A stretch of DNA of 64,000 nucleotides, taken from Sulfurimonas gotlandica GD1 (lineage in GTDB: Bacteria > Campylobacterota > Campylobacteria > Campylobacterales > Sulfurimonadaceae). The stretch spans positions 1,054,001 through 1,118,000 of the forward strand of contig NZ_AFRZ01000001.1 of assembly GCF_000242915.1 (NCBI RefSeq), written 5' to 3'. The notes below the pieces were generated by a model. That model did not search any database. It saw nothing but the letters and a program-made list of their open reading frames with translations, and was not told the origin of the DNA. Shown piece by piece: positions 1 through 8,429 of the stretch (position 1 is its first letter; every line of letters begins with the position of its first letter). The position numbers were made by a program, and so were the translations under genes.

Positions 1-648
1 ATCATCAACTGTACTGGTCAAATCACAAACCCTATCAACCTCTCTCTTTTATTAAATACAGATGGAATAAGCAATATCGTAAAAGCTGTAAAAAAGCATG
101 ATAAAAGGCTAATACATATCTCTTCTGTAGCAGTTTACGGTGAAGCTGAGTATGTTAATGAAGAAAGCCACATAAACCCACAAACTCCTTATGGAAGCTT
201 CAAATATTTCTCAGAGTATATAGTCAAAAGCAATTTAAAAAACTACTCTATTTTAAGAGTGTCAAATCTATTTGGAAAGCATCAGGAAAAAGGAATCATT
301 AATTATCTAACAAAAAGTTATTTAAATAATACTCCTAATGTACATTTTAATAATGATGGCAGTTTAAAACGCTACTATTTGCATATAAAAGATTTATCGT
401 CAATTATCAATGAAATAATGAAGATAAACCTTAGTGGTACTTATAATATTATTGGCAGTGAATGCTTAAATATAAAAGAGTTGGTTAAAAGATTTGAAGA
501 TATTTTAAACTACAAATATTTTGTAAACTATTCAGAGGATTTGGCTATAGAGAACATAGACAAGATAGATGATTCTAAAATCAAAAGTATTACAGATACT
601 ACGCCTAAAGTCGATATGAATAAGTACATAGAGGAGCTCAAGCGATGA
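1..648 (+). CDS. NAD-dependent epimerase/dehydratase, extended SDR (5' end outside window)
   Basis: The reading frame is open from base 1, so the gene starts upstream; 215 codons are visible. In the visible part the SDR catalytic Ser (SSVAVYG, about residue 42) is followed by the YxxxK pair (YGSFK, residues 64-68), as in NDP-sugar epimerases and dehydratases. The N-terminal Rossmann GxxGxxG is not in the window. Its stop overlaps the start of the next gene by 4 bases, so it belongs to the glycan operon. It probably modifies a nucleotide-activated sugar on the way to a nonulosonic acid. The substrate cannot be read from sequence. An internal ATG at 259 lies inside the fold after the catalytic residues and is not the true start. 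Confidence 0.85.
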   Translation: MINCTGQITNPINLSLLLNTDGISNIVKAVKKHDKRLIHISSVAVYGEAEYVNEESHINPQTPYGSFKYFSEYIVKSNLKNYSILRVSNLFGKHQEKGIINYLTKSYLNNTPNVHFNNDGSLKRYYLHIKDLSSIINEIMKINLSGTYNIIGSECLNIKELVKRFEDILNYKYFVNYSEDLAIENIDKIDDSKIKSITDTTPKVDMNKYIEELKR

Positions 649-1706
649 AATCTTTTGCGAAAGTAATACTTGGTAAAGACTCTAATATTAGAGATGTTTT
701 AGAAATTATTGATAGCGGTGATATGAGGATAGCTCTAATAGTAGAGGCAAATAACAAGCTCATAGGAACCGTCTCAGATGGAGATATACGAAGAGCTTTC
801 CTTAAGGGTGCTACACTAGATGACCCCATAGAAGGAATCATCTTCAAGGACTTCACCTATGCAAAAGCAGGCGATTCAAAAGACAAACTCATAAAACTTG
901 CAAAGTACAATCAAATATATATCATTCCCATAATAGATGAAAATTTTATACTACTCGGGATAGAGGAAGTAAACGATTTAATAGATACTAAAGAGTATGC
1001 AAACAAGGTTGTCTTAATGGTCGGAGGACTTGGAACTAGACTTAGACCACTGACAGATGATATGCCAAAACCATTACTAAAGGTTGGTAATAAACCAATA
1101 CTTGAGACTATTATAGATAACTTCTCAAAATATGGGTTTAAAGACTTTATCCTAAGTGTGAACTATAAGTCTGAAATGATTAAAAAACATTTTGGAAATG
1201 GAAGTCGTTTTGGAGTAAATATAGAGTATGTTCAAGAAGACAAAAGAATGGGTACAGCTGGTGCTCTTTCACTTATGAGAGAGAAGTTAAAAGATGATTT
1301 TTTTGTGATGAACGGGGATCTTCTTACAAATGTAAACTATGAACACCTTCTAAACTATCATCTAAACGACAATGCAGTTGCTACTATGTGTGTAAAAGAG
1401 TATGACTTTCAAATACCCTACGGTGTTGTAAATATTGAGCATAATCATATCACATCGATTAGTGAAAAGCCTATACATAAGTTTTTTGTAAATGCTGGCA
1501 TATATATGTTAAGTCCAAGTACTTTAGAATTTATTCCAAACAATGAATTCTTTGATATGCCAACACTATTTGATAATTTAATCCAACATAAACAAAAAAG
1601 TATCTCATTTCCTATTCGAGAGTATTGGCTCGATATCGGTGAAATAGAAGAATACAAAAAAGCAAATATAGAATATCTAGATATTTTTGAAGGAAAAGAT
1701 GAATGA
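645..1706 (+). CDS. ptmE: CBS-domain sugar-phosphate nucleotidyltransferase (PtmE-like)
   Basis: 353 residues. Two N-terminal CBS motifs (about 1-115) precede a nucleotidyltransferase domain opening with the signature GGLGTRLRPLT...PKPLLKVGNKPI (about 127-150). This CBS plus NTP-transferase layout is that of PtmE, the glucosamine-1-phosphate guanylyltransferase that starts the GDP-linked legionaminic acid route in Campylobacter jejuni. CBS domains commonly bind adenosine nucleotides, so feedback control is possible. It overlaps its neighbours by 4 bases on each side and sits in a run of glycan genes that includes the CMP-nonulosonate synthetase at 5707. The family assignment is firm. The exact sugar and nucleotide (GlcN-1-P, GDP) are inferred from context. 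Confidence 0.75.
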   Translation: MKSFAKVILGKDSNIRDVLEIIDSGDMRIALIVEANNKLIGTVSDGDIRRAFLKGATLDDPIEGIIFKDFTYAKAGDSKDKLIKLAKYNQIYIIPIIDENFILLGIEEVNDLIDTKEYANKVVLMVGGLGTRLRPLTDDMPKPLLKVGNKPILETIIDNFSKYGFKDFILSVNYKSEMIKKHFGNGSRFGVNIEYVQEDKRMGTAGALSLMREKLKDDFFVMNGDLLTNVNYEHLLNYHLNDNAVATMCVKEYDFQIPYGVVNIEHNHITSISEKPIHKFFVNAGIYMLSPSTLEFIPNNEFFDMPTLFDNLIQHKQKSISFPIREYWLDIGEIEEYKKANIEYLDIFEGKDE

Positions 1707-3094
1707 AAGTATTATTAATCTCTTACGATAACGAATCACTTGTACAGTGGTTTCCTCAGTCAAACGCATACTTGGCAGGAACACTTTTAAAGCATGGCCA
1801 TGAGGTTGAGATTTATTCGCAAGATATCCATCACTATCCTGATGAGCATCTGACTCAGTTTCTCAATGAAAACAAGTTTGATATGGTTGGGCTTAGCTTT
1901 ATCGGTGGATATTACGAGTACGCTAAAGCGCTAAAAATATCTGAAGCTATAAACAACTCTTCGCAGAGACCTTTTTATGTAATAGGTGGATTTGGCCCTA
2001 CTCCAGATCCTGATTATTTTTTGAAAAAGACTGGTGCTGAAGTTGTTGTTATGGGAGAGGGTGAAGTAACTCTTATTGACCTAATAGACCATATAGAACA
2101 AGGCAAAACACTAAACACTGTACTTGGTATCTCCTATAGAGGAGAAAACGGTAAAACAAAAAGAAATCCATCAAGACCTCTTATAGAAGATGTTGACTCG
2201 ATTCCTATGCCTGCATATCATCTATTTAACATTGAACATTACAGATTATCTCGTCAAGCAAACATTGGTAAAACTGACTTTGCTATGCCTATTTTAAGTG
2301 GTAGAGGATGTACCTTCACTTGTAACTTCTGCTATAGAATGGACAAAGGTTTTAGAGGTAGAAGTAACGAATCAATCTTAGAAGAAGTTAGATACTTACA
2401 GGAAAACTATAGAATCAACTATATAGCATTCTCAGATGAACTTTTAATGTCGTCAATAGAGAGGACTATGAGTCTTTCTCAAGCTATTATTGACAGTGGA
2501 TTAAAGTTCAAATGGTACTGTAACGGGAGACTCAACTACGCTAAACCAAAAGTACTTAAACTTATGAAAGAGGCTGGCTGTGTCTTTATAAACTACGGTA
2601 TTGAATCTTTTGACAATGAGATTCTAAAAGTTATGCACAAAGTTTTAACCACTAAACAGATTGAAGTTGGAATCCAAAACACTCTAGATATTGGAATAAG
2701 TCCAGGCTTTAATATTATATTTGGAAATATTGGAGAGACAAGAGAGATACTTATGAAAGGAGTTGACTTCTTACTTAAATATGATGACGGCTCTCAGATG
2801 AGAACTATAAGACCTGTAACTCCATACCCAGGCTCACCGCTTTACGATCATGCTATCGAAAAAGGGCTACTAAAAGATATTGCTGATTTTTATGAAAACA
2901 AGCATACAAACTCAGATCTTCTGACTTGTAACTTTACTCCAATGACTGATGATGAATTTTATAGAGCAATTTCAGATGCAAATGAGATACTGCTTGACAA
3001 CTATCAAGCTAGAATAAAAAAACAGATGAAAGAGACTCTTCATGATCTTTATATTGGGCAAAACTCAAACTTCCGTGGTTTTAGACAGACATAA
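1703..3094 (+). CDS. B12-binding-like radical SAM protein
   Basis: 463 residues. The N-terminal 150 residues resemble a cobalamin-binding Rossmann domain (blocks VGLSFIGGYYEYAKA and GGFGPTPDPDYF), though I do not see the classic DxHxxG cobalamin ligand. The radical SAM cluster motif CTFTCNFC is at Cys203, Cys207 and Cys210, followed by a TIM-barrel-like region. Proteins of this type do methylations, rearrangements or C-C bond chemistry. Here it lies inside a sugar operon, 4 bases overlapping the upstream gene and 8 bases before the HisF-like gene, so a modification of the flagellar sugar or its precursor is the natural guess. The substrate is unknown and no close functional relative is recognised. 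Confidence 0.8.
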   Translation: MKVLLISYDNESLVQWFPQSNAYLAGTLLKHGHEVEIYSQDIHHYPDEHLTQFLNENKFDMVGLSFIGGYYEYAKALKISEAINNSSQRPFYVIGGFGPTPDPDYFLKKTGAEVVVMGEGEVTLIDLIDHIEQGKTLNTVLGISYRGENGKTKRNPSRPLIEDVDSIPMPAYHLFNIEHYRLSRQANIGKTDFAMPILSGRGCTFTCNFCYRMDKGFRGRSNESILEEVRYLQENYRINYIAFSDELLMSSIERTMSLSQAIIDSGLKFKWYCNGRLNYAKPKVLKLMKEAGCVFINYGIESFDNEILKVMHKVLTTKQIEVGIQNTLDIGISPGFNIIFGNIGETREILMKGVDFLLKYDDGSQMRTIRPVTPYPGSPLYDHAIEKGLLKDIADFYENKHTNSDLLTCNFTPMTDDEFYRAISDANEILLDNYQARIKKQMKETLHDLYIGQNSNFRGFRQT

Positions 3095-3102
3095 GATAAA
3101 AA

Positions 3103-3867
3103 ATGAAAAAAATAAGAGTTATTGCTAGAATAGATATAAAAAATGAACACACGATTAAAGGTATCCATTTAGAGGGATTACGAAAAGTAGGAAACCCAAA
3201 CGAGATGGCACTCAGATACTACGAAGACGGCATTGATGAGATAGTTCTTATGGATGCAGTTGCCTCACTTTATGATAGAAATTCTCTTAAAGATGTGATA
3301 GTAAAAGCGTGTGAAGATATTTTTATACCCATCACAGTTGGCGGTGGACTTAGAAATCTTCAAGACATACAAGAAGCATTAAATTCAGGAGCGGATAAAG
3401 TAGCTATAAATACTCAAGCTATTAGAGAGCCTAGTTTTATCACCACTGCATCTAAGCAATTTGGATCTCAATGTATAATATCTTCAATCGTTGCAAAAAA
3501 GATTGATGATGGAAAATGGGAAGCTTATATTGAAAACGGTCGAGAGCCGACAGGTGTTGATGTCCTAGCTTGGGCTAAAGAGGTTCAAGAGCTTGGTGCA
3601 GGTGAGATAATGCTTACTTCCATCGATAAAGAAGGAACAAAAAAGGGTTTTGATTTAGAACTAAACAAAGCTGTAGCAGAACTGGTAAATATACCTGTAA
3701 TCTCTAGTGGAGGCGCTGGAAGTACTAAAGATATAGTTCATCTGTGTGAAAGTTCTGACATAGATGCTGTGGCCATAGCATCTATACTTCACTACAAACT
3801 AGAGAGTGTCAGTGAAATTAAAAAGACACTAATAAACAATAAAATAAAAGTAAGAATAGATGCTTAA
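3103..3867 (+). CDS. HisF-like cyclase subunit of a sugar amidotransferase system
   Basis: 254 residues of HisF-type TIM barrel. The first catalytic Asp of HisF is kept at residue 11 (RVIARID), the phosphate-binding VGGGLR is present near residue 80, and a second Asp lies in LTSIDKEGTKKGFD. True HisF makes imidazole glycerol phosphate for histidine. Here the gene is followed by a HisH-like glutaminase (8-base overlap) and an N-acetyl-sugar amidotransferase. That is the arrangement of Cj1314-Cj1315-PseA in C. jejuni and HisF2-HisH2-WbpG in Pseudomonas O-antigen loci. In those systems the pair delivers glutamine-derived ammonia for acetamidino-sugar formation. I therefore call it a paralogue dedicated to glycan amidation, not the histidine enzyme. 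Confidence 0.85.
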   Translation: MKKIRVIARIDIKNEHTIKGIHLEGLRKVGNPNEMALRYYEDGIDEIVLMDAVASLYDRNSLKDVIVKACEDIFIPITVGGGLRNLQDIQEALNSGADKVAINTQAIREPSFITTASKQFGSQCIISSIVAKKIDDGKWEAYIENGREPTGVDVLAWAKEVQELGAGEIMLTSIDKEGTKKGFDLELNKAVAELVNIPVISSGGAGSTKDIVHLCESSDIDAVAIASILHYKLESVSEIKKTLINNKIKVRIDA

Positions 3868-4492
3868 TATAACTATCCTAGACTATGGTCTTGGAAATAT
3901 CAGAAGTCTGAAAAATGCTTTTGAGCATCTCGGAGTTGCATGCACTCTTTCAAAAGATAGAACAACTATACTAAACTCTGATGCACTAATCCTTCCTGGC
4001 GTCGGTGCATTCTCACACGCAATGAATATATTAAATAAAGATAATCTTGTAGATGTTATTAGAGAGTTTGCCGACTCAAATAAACCACTGCTTGGCATCT
4101 GTTTAGGTATGCAGCTACTTTTTAAAGAAAGTGAAGAATTTGGAAAAAGTGATGGATTAGGACTGATTGATGGAAGTGTAGTAAAACTAAGTAATTGTAA
4201 AAAGCTTCCGCATGTTGGTTGGCAGACACTAGAAAATCAGATGGATACTCAAGGTACGATACTCCAAGATATAAACAAAAATTCAGAATTTTACTTCGTA
4301 CACTCTTTTGTAGTAGGTATAAATAATGCTTACACTCTAAGTAGTTCAAGCTATGGAAATGCGCTATTTAGCTCTTGTGTAAAAAAAGAGAATATTTACG
4401 GATGCCAATTTCATCCGGAAAAAAGTGCTAAAGCTGGATTGAAAATATTAAACAACTTTATAGAAATAACAAAAAGGTTCAAGAATGGCTAA
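3860..4492 (+). CDS. HisH-like glutamine amidotransferase subunit for sugar amidation
   Basis: 210-residue class I glutaminase. The nucleophile Cys81 lies in the elbow GICLGM, and the triad His185 and Glu187 lie in QFHPEKS. The oxyanion-strand motif LPGVGAF is near residue 45. It overlaps the HisF-like gene by 8 bases and the amidotransferase gene by 8 bases, which suggests translational coupling and a working complex. The likely role is hydrolysis of glutamine and channelling of ammonia through the HisF-like barrel to the sugar amidotransferase at 4485. A role in histidine synthesis is less likely because no other his genes are nearby. Confidence 0.88.
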   Translation: MLNITILDYGLGNIRSLKNAFEHLGVACTLSKDRTTILNSDALILPGVGAFSHAMNILNKDNLVDVIREFADSNKPLLGICLGMQLLFKESEEFGKSDGLGLIDGSVVKLSNCKKLPHVGWQTLENQMDTQGTILQDINKNSEFYFVHSFVVGINNAYTLSSSSYGNALFSSCVKKENIYGCQFHPEKSAKAGLKILNNFIEITKRFKNG

Positions 4493-5714
4493 TAAGCTAG
4501 AAGCATTTTATGGTCTACCTCAAGAGGTTAAGTTTTGTAAAAAGTGTATTATCTCAAATCAAAGACCTAGCTCTACAGTTGAGTTTAAAAACTCAAAAGA
4601 TCTAAAAAAAGAAGTAATTAACTTTGATGAAAATGATGTTTGTTCAGCTTGTAGCTACCATGAAGAAAAAGAAAAACAAGTAGACTGGAGTGAGAGAGAA
4701 AAAAACTTAGAAGAGTTACTTTCACGTTTTAGAAGAACAGATGGCAGATATGATGTAATCATTCCCGGAAGTGGCGGAAAAGACAGTGCTTTTACAGCAC
4801 ACATTTTGAAATACAAATATGGAATGAATCCACTGACAGTAACATGGTCTCCACACCTCTACACAGATATTGGCTGGAAAAATATGCAAGAGTGGATGCA
4901 TACAGGCGGATTAGACAATATGCTCTATACTCCTAATGGAAAGCTTCATCGTCTTCTAACAAAACTATCTTTTGAAAATATGCTACACCCTTTTCAACCA
5001 TTTATAGTAGGGCAAAAAATAATCGGTCCAATGATGGCTCAAAAATTTGGTGTTAAGCTTGTTATGTATGGAGAAAACCAAGCTGAGTACGGAAATAAAG
5101 TAGATCAAAATACTCACTCTGTTATGAACCCTGAATTTTTCTCAATAACAGACCCACTAGAGATGCAGTTTGGTGGCGTAAGCATGAAAGAGATTATTGA
5201 TAACTATGAATTTACTATCAATGATTTTACTCCATATATTCCGCCAAAACTTGATACTCTTGTAGATGCAGGCGTAGAGATGCATTACCTAGGATATTAC
5301 CTTCAATGGGATCCGCAAGAGTGTTACTACTATGCGGTAGAAAATACAGGATTCACAGCAAATACAGAAAGAACTGAAGGTTCTTACTCAAAATACAGCT
5401 CTCTTGATGATAAAATAGATACTTTTCACTACTTTACTACTCTAATCAAGTTTGGAATAGGTAGAGCTACTTATGACGCTTCTCAAGAGGTTAGAAATGA
5501 TAAGATAACTAGAGAAGAAGCTGCATACTTGGTAAAAAAATATGATACTGAATTTCCAAAAAAATACTTCAAAGAGTTTTTAGACTACGTCAGCATCACA
5601 GAAGAGAAGTTTTGGGAAATTGTAGATAGACATAGATCTCCTCATATTTGGAAAAATGTTGATGGAGAGTGGAAGCTTAGACATACTGCTAACAATGACG
5701 GAACAGATGACTAA
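4485..5714 (+). CDS. N-acetyl sugar amidotransferase (PseA/PtmG/WbuX family)
   Basis: 409 residues. Cysteine pairs CKKC near residue 18 and CSAC near residue 57 look like a zinc site. They are followed by the PP-loop SGGKDS (about 96-101) that binds ATP in N-type pyrophosphatases. The family turns an acetamido group of a sugar into an acetamidino group using ATP and ammonia: C. jejuni PseA acts on pseudaminic acid, PtmG on legionaminic acid, and Pseudomonas WbpG on a mannosaminuronic acid. The two partner subunits for ammonia supply are directly upstream with 8-base overlaps. The 3' end overlaps the CMP-sugar synthetase gene. Which nonulosonic acid is modified is not decided by sequence. Confidence 0.87.
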   Translation: MANKLEAFYGLPQEVKFCKKCIISNQRPSSTVEFKNSKDLKKEVINFDENDVCSACSYHEEKEKQVDWSEREKNLEELLSRFRRTDGRYDVIIPGSGGKDSAFTAHILKYKYGMNPLTVTWSPHLYTDIGWKNMQEWMHTGGLDNMLYTPNGKLHRLLTKLSFENMLHPFQPFIVGQKIIGPMMAQKFGVKLVMYGENQAEYGNKVDQNTHSVMNPEFFSITDPLEMQFGGVSMKEIIDNYEFTINDFTPYIPPKLDTLVDAGVEMHYLGYYLQWDPQECYYYAVENTGFTANTERTEGSYSKYSSLDDKIDTFHYFTTLIKFGIGRATYDASQEVRNDKITREEAAYLVKKYDTEFPKKYFKEFLDYVSITEEKFWEIVDRHRSPHIWKNVDGEWKLRHTANNDGTDD

Positions 5715-6402
5715 TAAAATCTTAGCCATCATTCCAGCTCGTGGTGGCTCAAAAGGTTTACCTAAAAAGAATATTTTAGACTTACTCTCTAAACCACTGA
5801 TCGTATGGAGTATAGATGCTGCTCTAAACTCCAAATACATCACTAAAACACTCGTAAGTTCTGATAACGATGAAATACTCTCCATATCTAAAAAGTATGG
5901 TTCAAGCACTATTAAAAGACCGGATATCTTAGCTACTGATACAGCTTCAAGTGAATCAGCCGTTTTAGATGCATTAAAAAAACTAAAAGAAGATTCAGAA
6001 GAATATGATTATCTTATTCTACTCCAGCCAACTTCACCGCTTAGGGATGCTAAAGATATCGATGAAGCTTTTGAAATATTTTTCAACTCAGATGCAACTG
6101 CTCTGATTAGTGTATGTGAAACCGACAACAAAATATTAAAAGCTTTTAAAAAAAATGACTCTGGATATATTGATGGCATCTCAAATAATGACTATCCTTT
6201 TGCCAGAAGACAAGACCTGCCAAAAACATATATGAGCAATGGGGCTATATATATTATTAAAGTAGATGAATTTTTAAAGAGCGAAAAATTATTCACAGAC
6301 AAAACAATCTCCTATGTAATGAGTGATGAAAAAAGTATAGATGTTGATACAAAAGAAGACTTTGAGTCTATAGAGACTATTTTAAAGGTCAAAAATGCAT
6401 GA
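5707..6402 (+). CDS. ptmB: CMP-nonulosonic acid (legionaminate/sialate-type) synthetase
   Basis: 231 residues from the ATG at 5707. An in-frame ATG at 5656 would add 17 residues lacking the family motif and lie deep inside the previous gene, so 5707 (8-base overlap) is preferred. The N terminus has the cytidylyltransferase signature IPARGGSKGLPKKN, and QPTSPLR follows near residue 118. The enzyme activates a nonulosonic acid with CTP to give the CMP-sugar donor used by Maf proteins. It overlaps the first maf gene by 8 bases. Naming as PtmB/LegF rather than PseF or NeuA rests on the PtmE-like gene in the same operon and is an inference. Confidence 0.85.
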   Translation: MTNKILAIIPARGGSKGLPKKNILDLLSKPLIVWSIDAALNSKYITKTLVSSDNDEILSISKKYGSSTIKRPDILATDTASSESAVLDALKKLKEDSEEYDYLILLQPTSPLRDAKDIDEAFEIFFNSDATALISVCETDNKILKAFKKNDSGYIDGISNNDYPFARRQDLPKTYMSNGAIYIIKVDEFLKSEKLFTDKTISYVMSDEKSIDVDTKEDFESIETILKVKNA

Positions 6403-8395
6403 TATAAATGAGTTCATTACAAAAAACTTTAACGACAATATCTCATATTTACAATCATATCATCCTGAGACCTTTGACAAATTGGCTGCCTTAGACAGTG
6501 CTATAGCAAATGCTCACTATAGAGAAAAGTACGAACTTGTGTACGAAAACAACTATTTCGATGTTTTTGAAAAAGATACAAATAGTTATCTTTACACTCA
6601 AAACAGTGCAAAATATGCCGACATAGCCGCACAGAGTGTAAACTATAACATTGAGGAAAACTTATTTAAATGCTTTCATGAACATGAGTTTAATGAAGAT
6701 AGTTTAAAGATGTATAAAGCGATGAATCCACTAGAACATGAGATGAGTGGATTTGCTCCTATTATGGACTATTATAAAAAGAAATCCATAAAGAACAAGC
6801 TATTAAAAACACTAAATAAATTTGTTTTCTTTGGTGTAGGTCTTGGTTTACACATATCATCTATTCATCAAAAAATCCACAGTGAAGTCTATCTAATAAT
6901 AGAAGATGATTTGGAACTTTTTAGGTTATCTCTTTTTACATTAAACTACGCAGATATTGCTAAAGAGAGTACACTAATTTTTTCAGTATTTGAGCAAAAT
7001 AGTGAATTTGCACTAACATGTACAAAGTTCTTCAATACTAAGTTTTACTATAATCACTATATAAAATACTTTCATATTCTTAGTCATAGTAATGATAAAG
7101 TAGAACAGTTTCACATAGCTGTATCTTCACAGTCTCATCTTCTTTTTTATTATAATACTCTGCTTAATCAATATATAAAGCCTCTTGATTATATGTTTAA
7201 AGACTATAACTTTCTAAATAAGAATTTGAATTTCAATGACACAAAACTAAAAGATACAAAATTCCTTATTCTTGGAGCTGGTCCTTCTCTTCAAAAAAAC
7301 AAAAAATGGCTTCAAGAAAATCAAGAAAATTTCATAATAGTGGCCGTCTCTGCAACCATTCCATTTTTAATCCAAGAGAATATCAAAGCTGATATTATTG
7401 TTCATCTAGATGCTTTTAATGCATCTATAAAGTTTTATGAAGACGCTAAGTACCTAAAACATTTAGAAAACTCTATTTTCTTCTTCTCAGATAGAGTACC
7501 CTCACAAATCATTGAGAAACTTCCTAAAGATAAAATATTCTTTTTCGAAAACGGAACAAAGTATAAAGAAAAAACATTAAAGCCGTCTGCACCATGTGTC
7601 GGCTCAATATCTTACCAGATACTACTTTTTTTAAATGCACAAAATATCTATCTACTAGGGGTTGATCTAGCCATTGACTCAAAAACCGGAAAGACTCATA
7701 TTGATTCTCATTCATATGTTCAAACAATGAATATAGATGAAAACAGAATAAAAAAAGATTTATTCACATATGCTGAAACTCTATTTCCTGTTCAGGGTAA
7801 TATTGGGGATGAAGTATTAACAACAGCTCAACTGCTAACTTCCATTGATAGTATTAACCAATCAACTCAAATATTTAAAAACAGTGAACAAAACGTATTT
7901 AACCTTGGAAATGGTGCAAAATTTGTAGATATAAAAGCCGTATCTATTCAAGAGTTAAAATATGTATCTAAGTACAACAAAGAAGCTGCATCTAGCTACA
8001 TATATGACTTGTGCAGTAAAGAGCCTCTAAATGCATTAAATGCCTCAGAATTAGATAGTTTAAGAAATAAGCTAACTCACTCTATTAATCTCTATTCAAC
8101 TTTAGCAAAATACTCCTCCCATGACAAAACATCATCTTCAAAATATATTAAAGATCTGATAAATTTAACTCATACGTTGACAAATGAAAAAGAAAAATCA
8201 AAGTATGAGTTAAGTCGTGTTATAGATGCATATTTAAAATATATCCTAGGCTTTATCTTTGACTTAGCAAATGCTAAAGAAGAGAACAATCTCATCTCAC
8301 ATCTTAAGCACATGGATGCCTTGCTAATACAAAATCTCACACTTATAACTAAAGTTTACACATATAAAATAGAGAATAAAATCAAGGGCAATTAA
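6395..8395 (+). CDS. maf: Maf flagellin glycosyltransferase 1 (DUF115 / MAF_flag10)
   Basis: 666 residues, a usual length for motility accessory factors. The central Rossmann-like MAF_flag10/DUF115 domain (about 190-460) carries GAGPSL near residue 295 and LLGVDLAID near 427. The C terminus is helical. Maf proteins transfer pseudaminic or legionaminic acid from CMP to Ser/Thr of flagellin in the cytoplasm before export. The fold is shared with 6-hydroxymethylpterin pyrophosphokinase MptE, so automated names may mention pterin. It is translationally coupled to the CMP-sugar synthetase and followed by a paralogue. Confidence 0.88.
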   Translation: MHDINEFITKNFNDNISYLQSYHPETFDKLAALDSAIANAHYREKYELVYENNYFDVFEKDTNSYLYTQNSAKYADIAAQSVNYNIEENLFKCFHEHEFNEDSLKMYKAMNPLEHEMSGFAPIMDYYKKKSIKNKLLKTLNKFVFFGVGLGLHISSIHQKIHSEVYLIIEDDLELFRLSLFTLNYADIAKESTLIFSVFEQNSEFALTCTKFFNTKFYYNHYIKYFHILSHSNDKVEQFHIAVSSQSHLLFYYNTLLNQYIKPLDYMFKDYNFLNKNLNFNDTKLKDTKFLILGAGPSLQKNKKWLQENQENFIIVAVSATIPFLIQENIKADIIVHLDAFNASIKFYEDAKYLKHLENSIFFFSDRVPSQIIEKLPKDKIFFFENGTKYKEKTLKPSAPCVGSISYQILLFLNAQNIYLLGVDLAIDSKTGKTHIDSHSYVQTMNIDENRIKKDLFTYAETLFPVQGNIGDEVLTTAQLLTSIDSINQSTQIFKNSEQNVFNLGNGAKFVDIKAVSIQELKYVSKYNKEAASSYIYDLCSKEPLNALNASELDSLRNKLTHSINLYSTLAKYSSHDKTSSSKYIKDLINLTHTLTNEKEKSKYELSRVIDAYLKYILGFIFDLANAKEENNLISHLKHMDALLIQNLTLITKVYTYKIENKIKGN

Positions 8396-8397
8396 TT

Positions 8398-8407
8398 TTG
8401 CTATAAT
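8398..8407 (+). promoter_or_regulatory. Putative sigma-70 extended -10 promoter for maf2
   Basis: TTTTGCTATAAT just downstream of maf1 carries a perfect -10 box (8402-8407) preceded by a T-rich stretch and TGC, as in Campylobacterota sigma-70 promoters, which often lack a clear -35 box. It would give maf2 a transcript independent of the glycan operon. Confidence 0.5.
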
Positions 8408-8429
8408 CTAAATAAAAAAAGAGACATAT

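Noticed and set aside
3103-4492. HisF and HisH as part of histidine biosynthesis
   Set aside because: No other his gene is near, and the pair is wedged between glycan genes and coupled to a sugar amidotransferase, as in known acetamidino-sugar loci.
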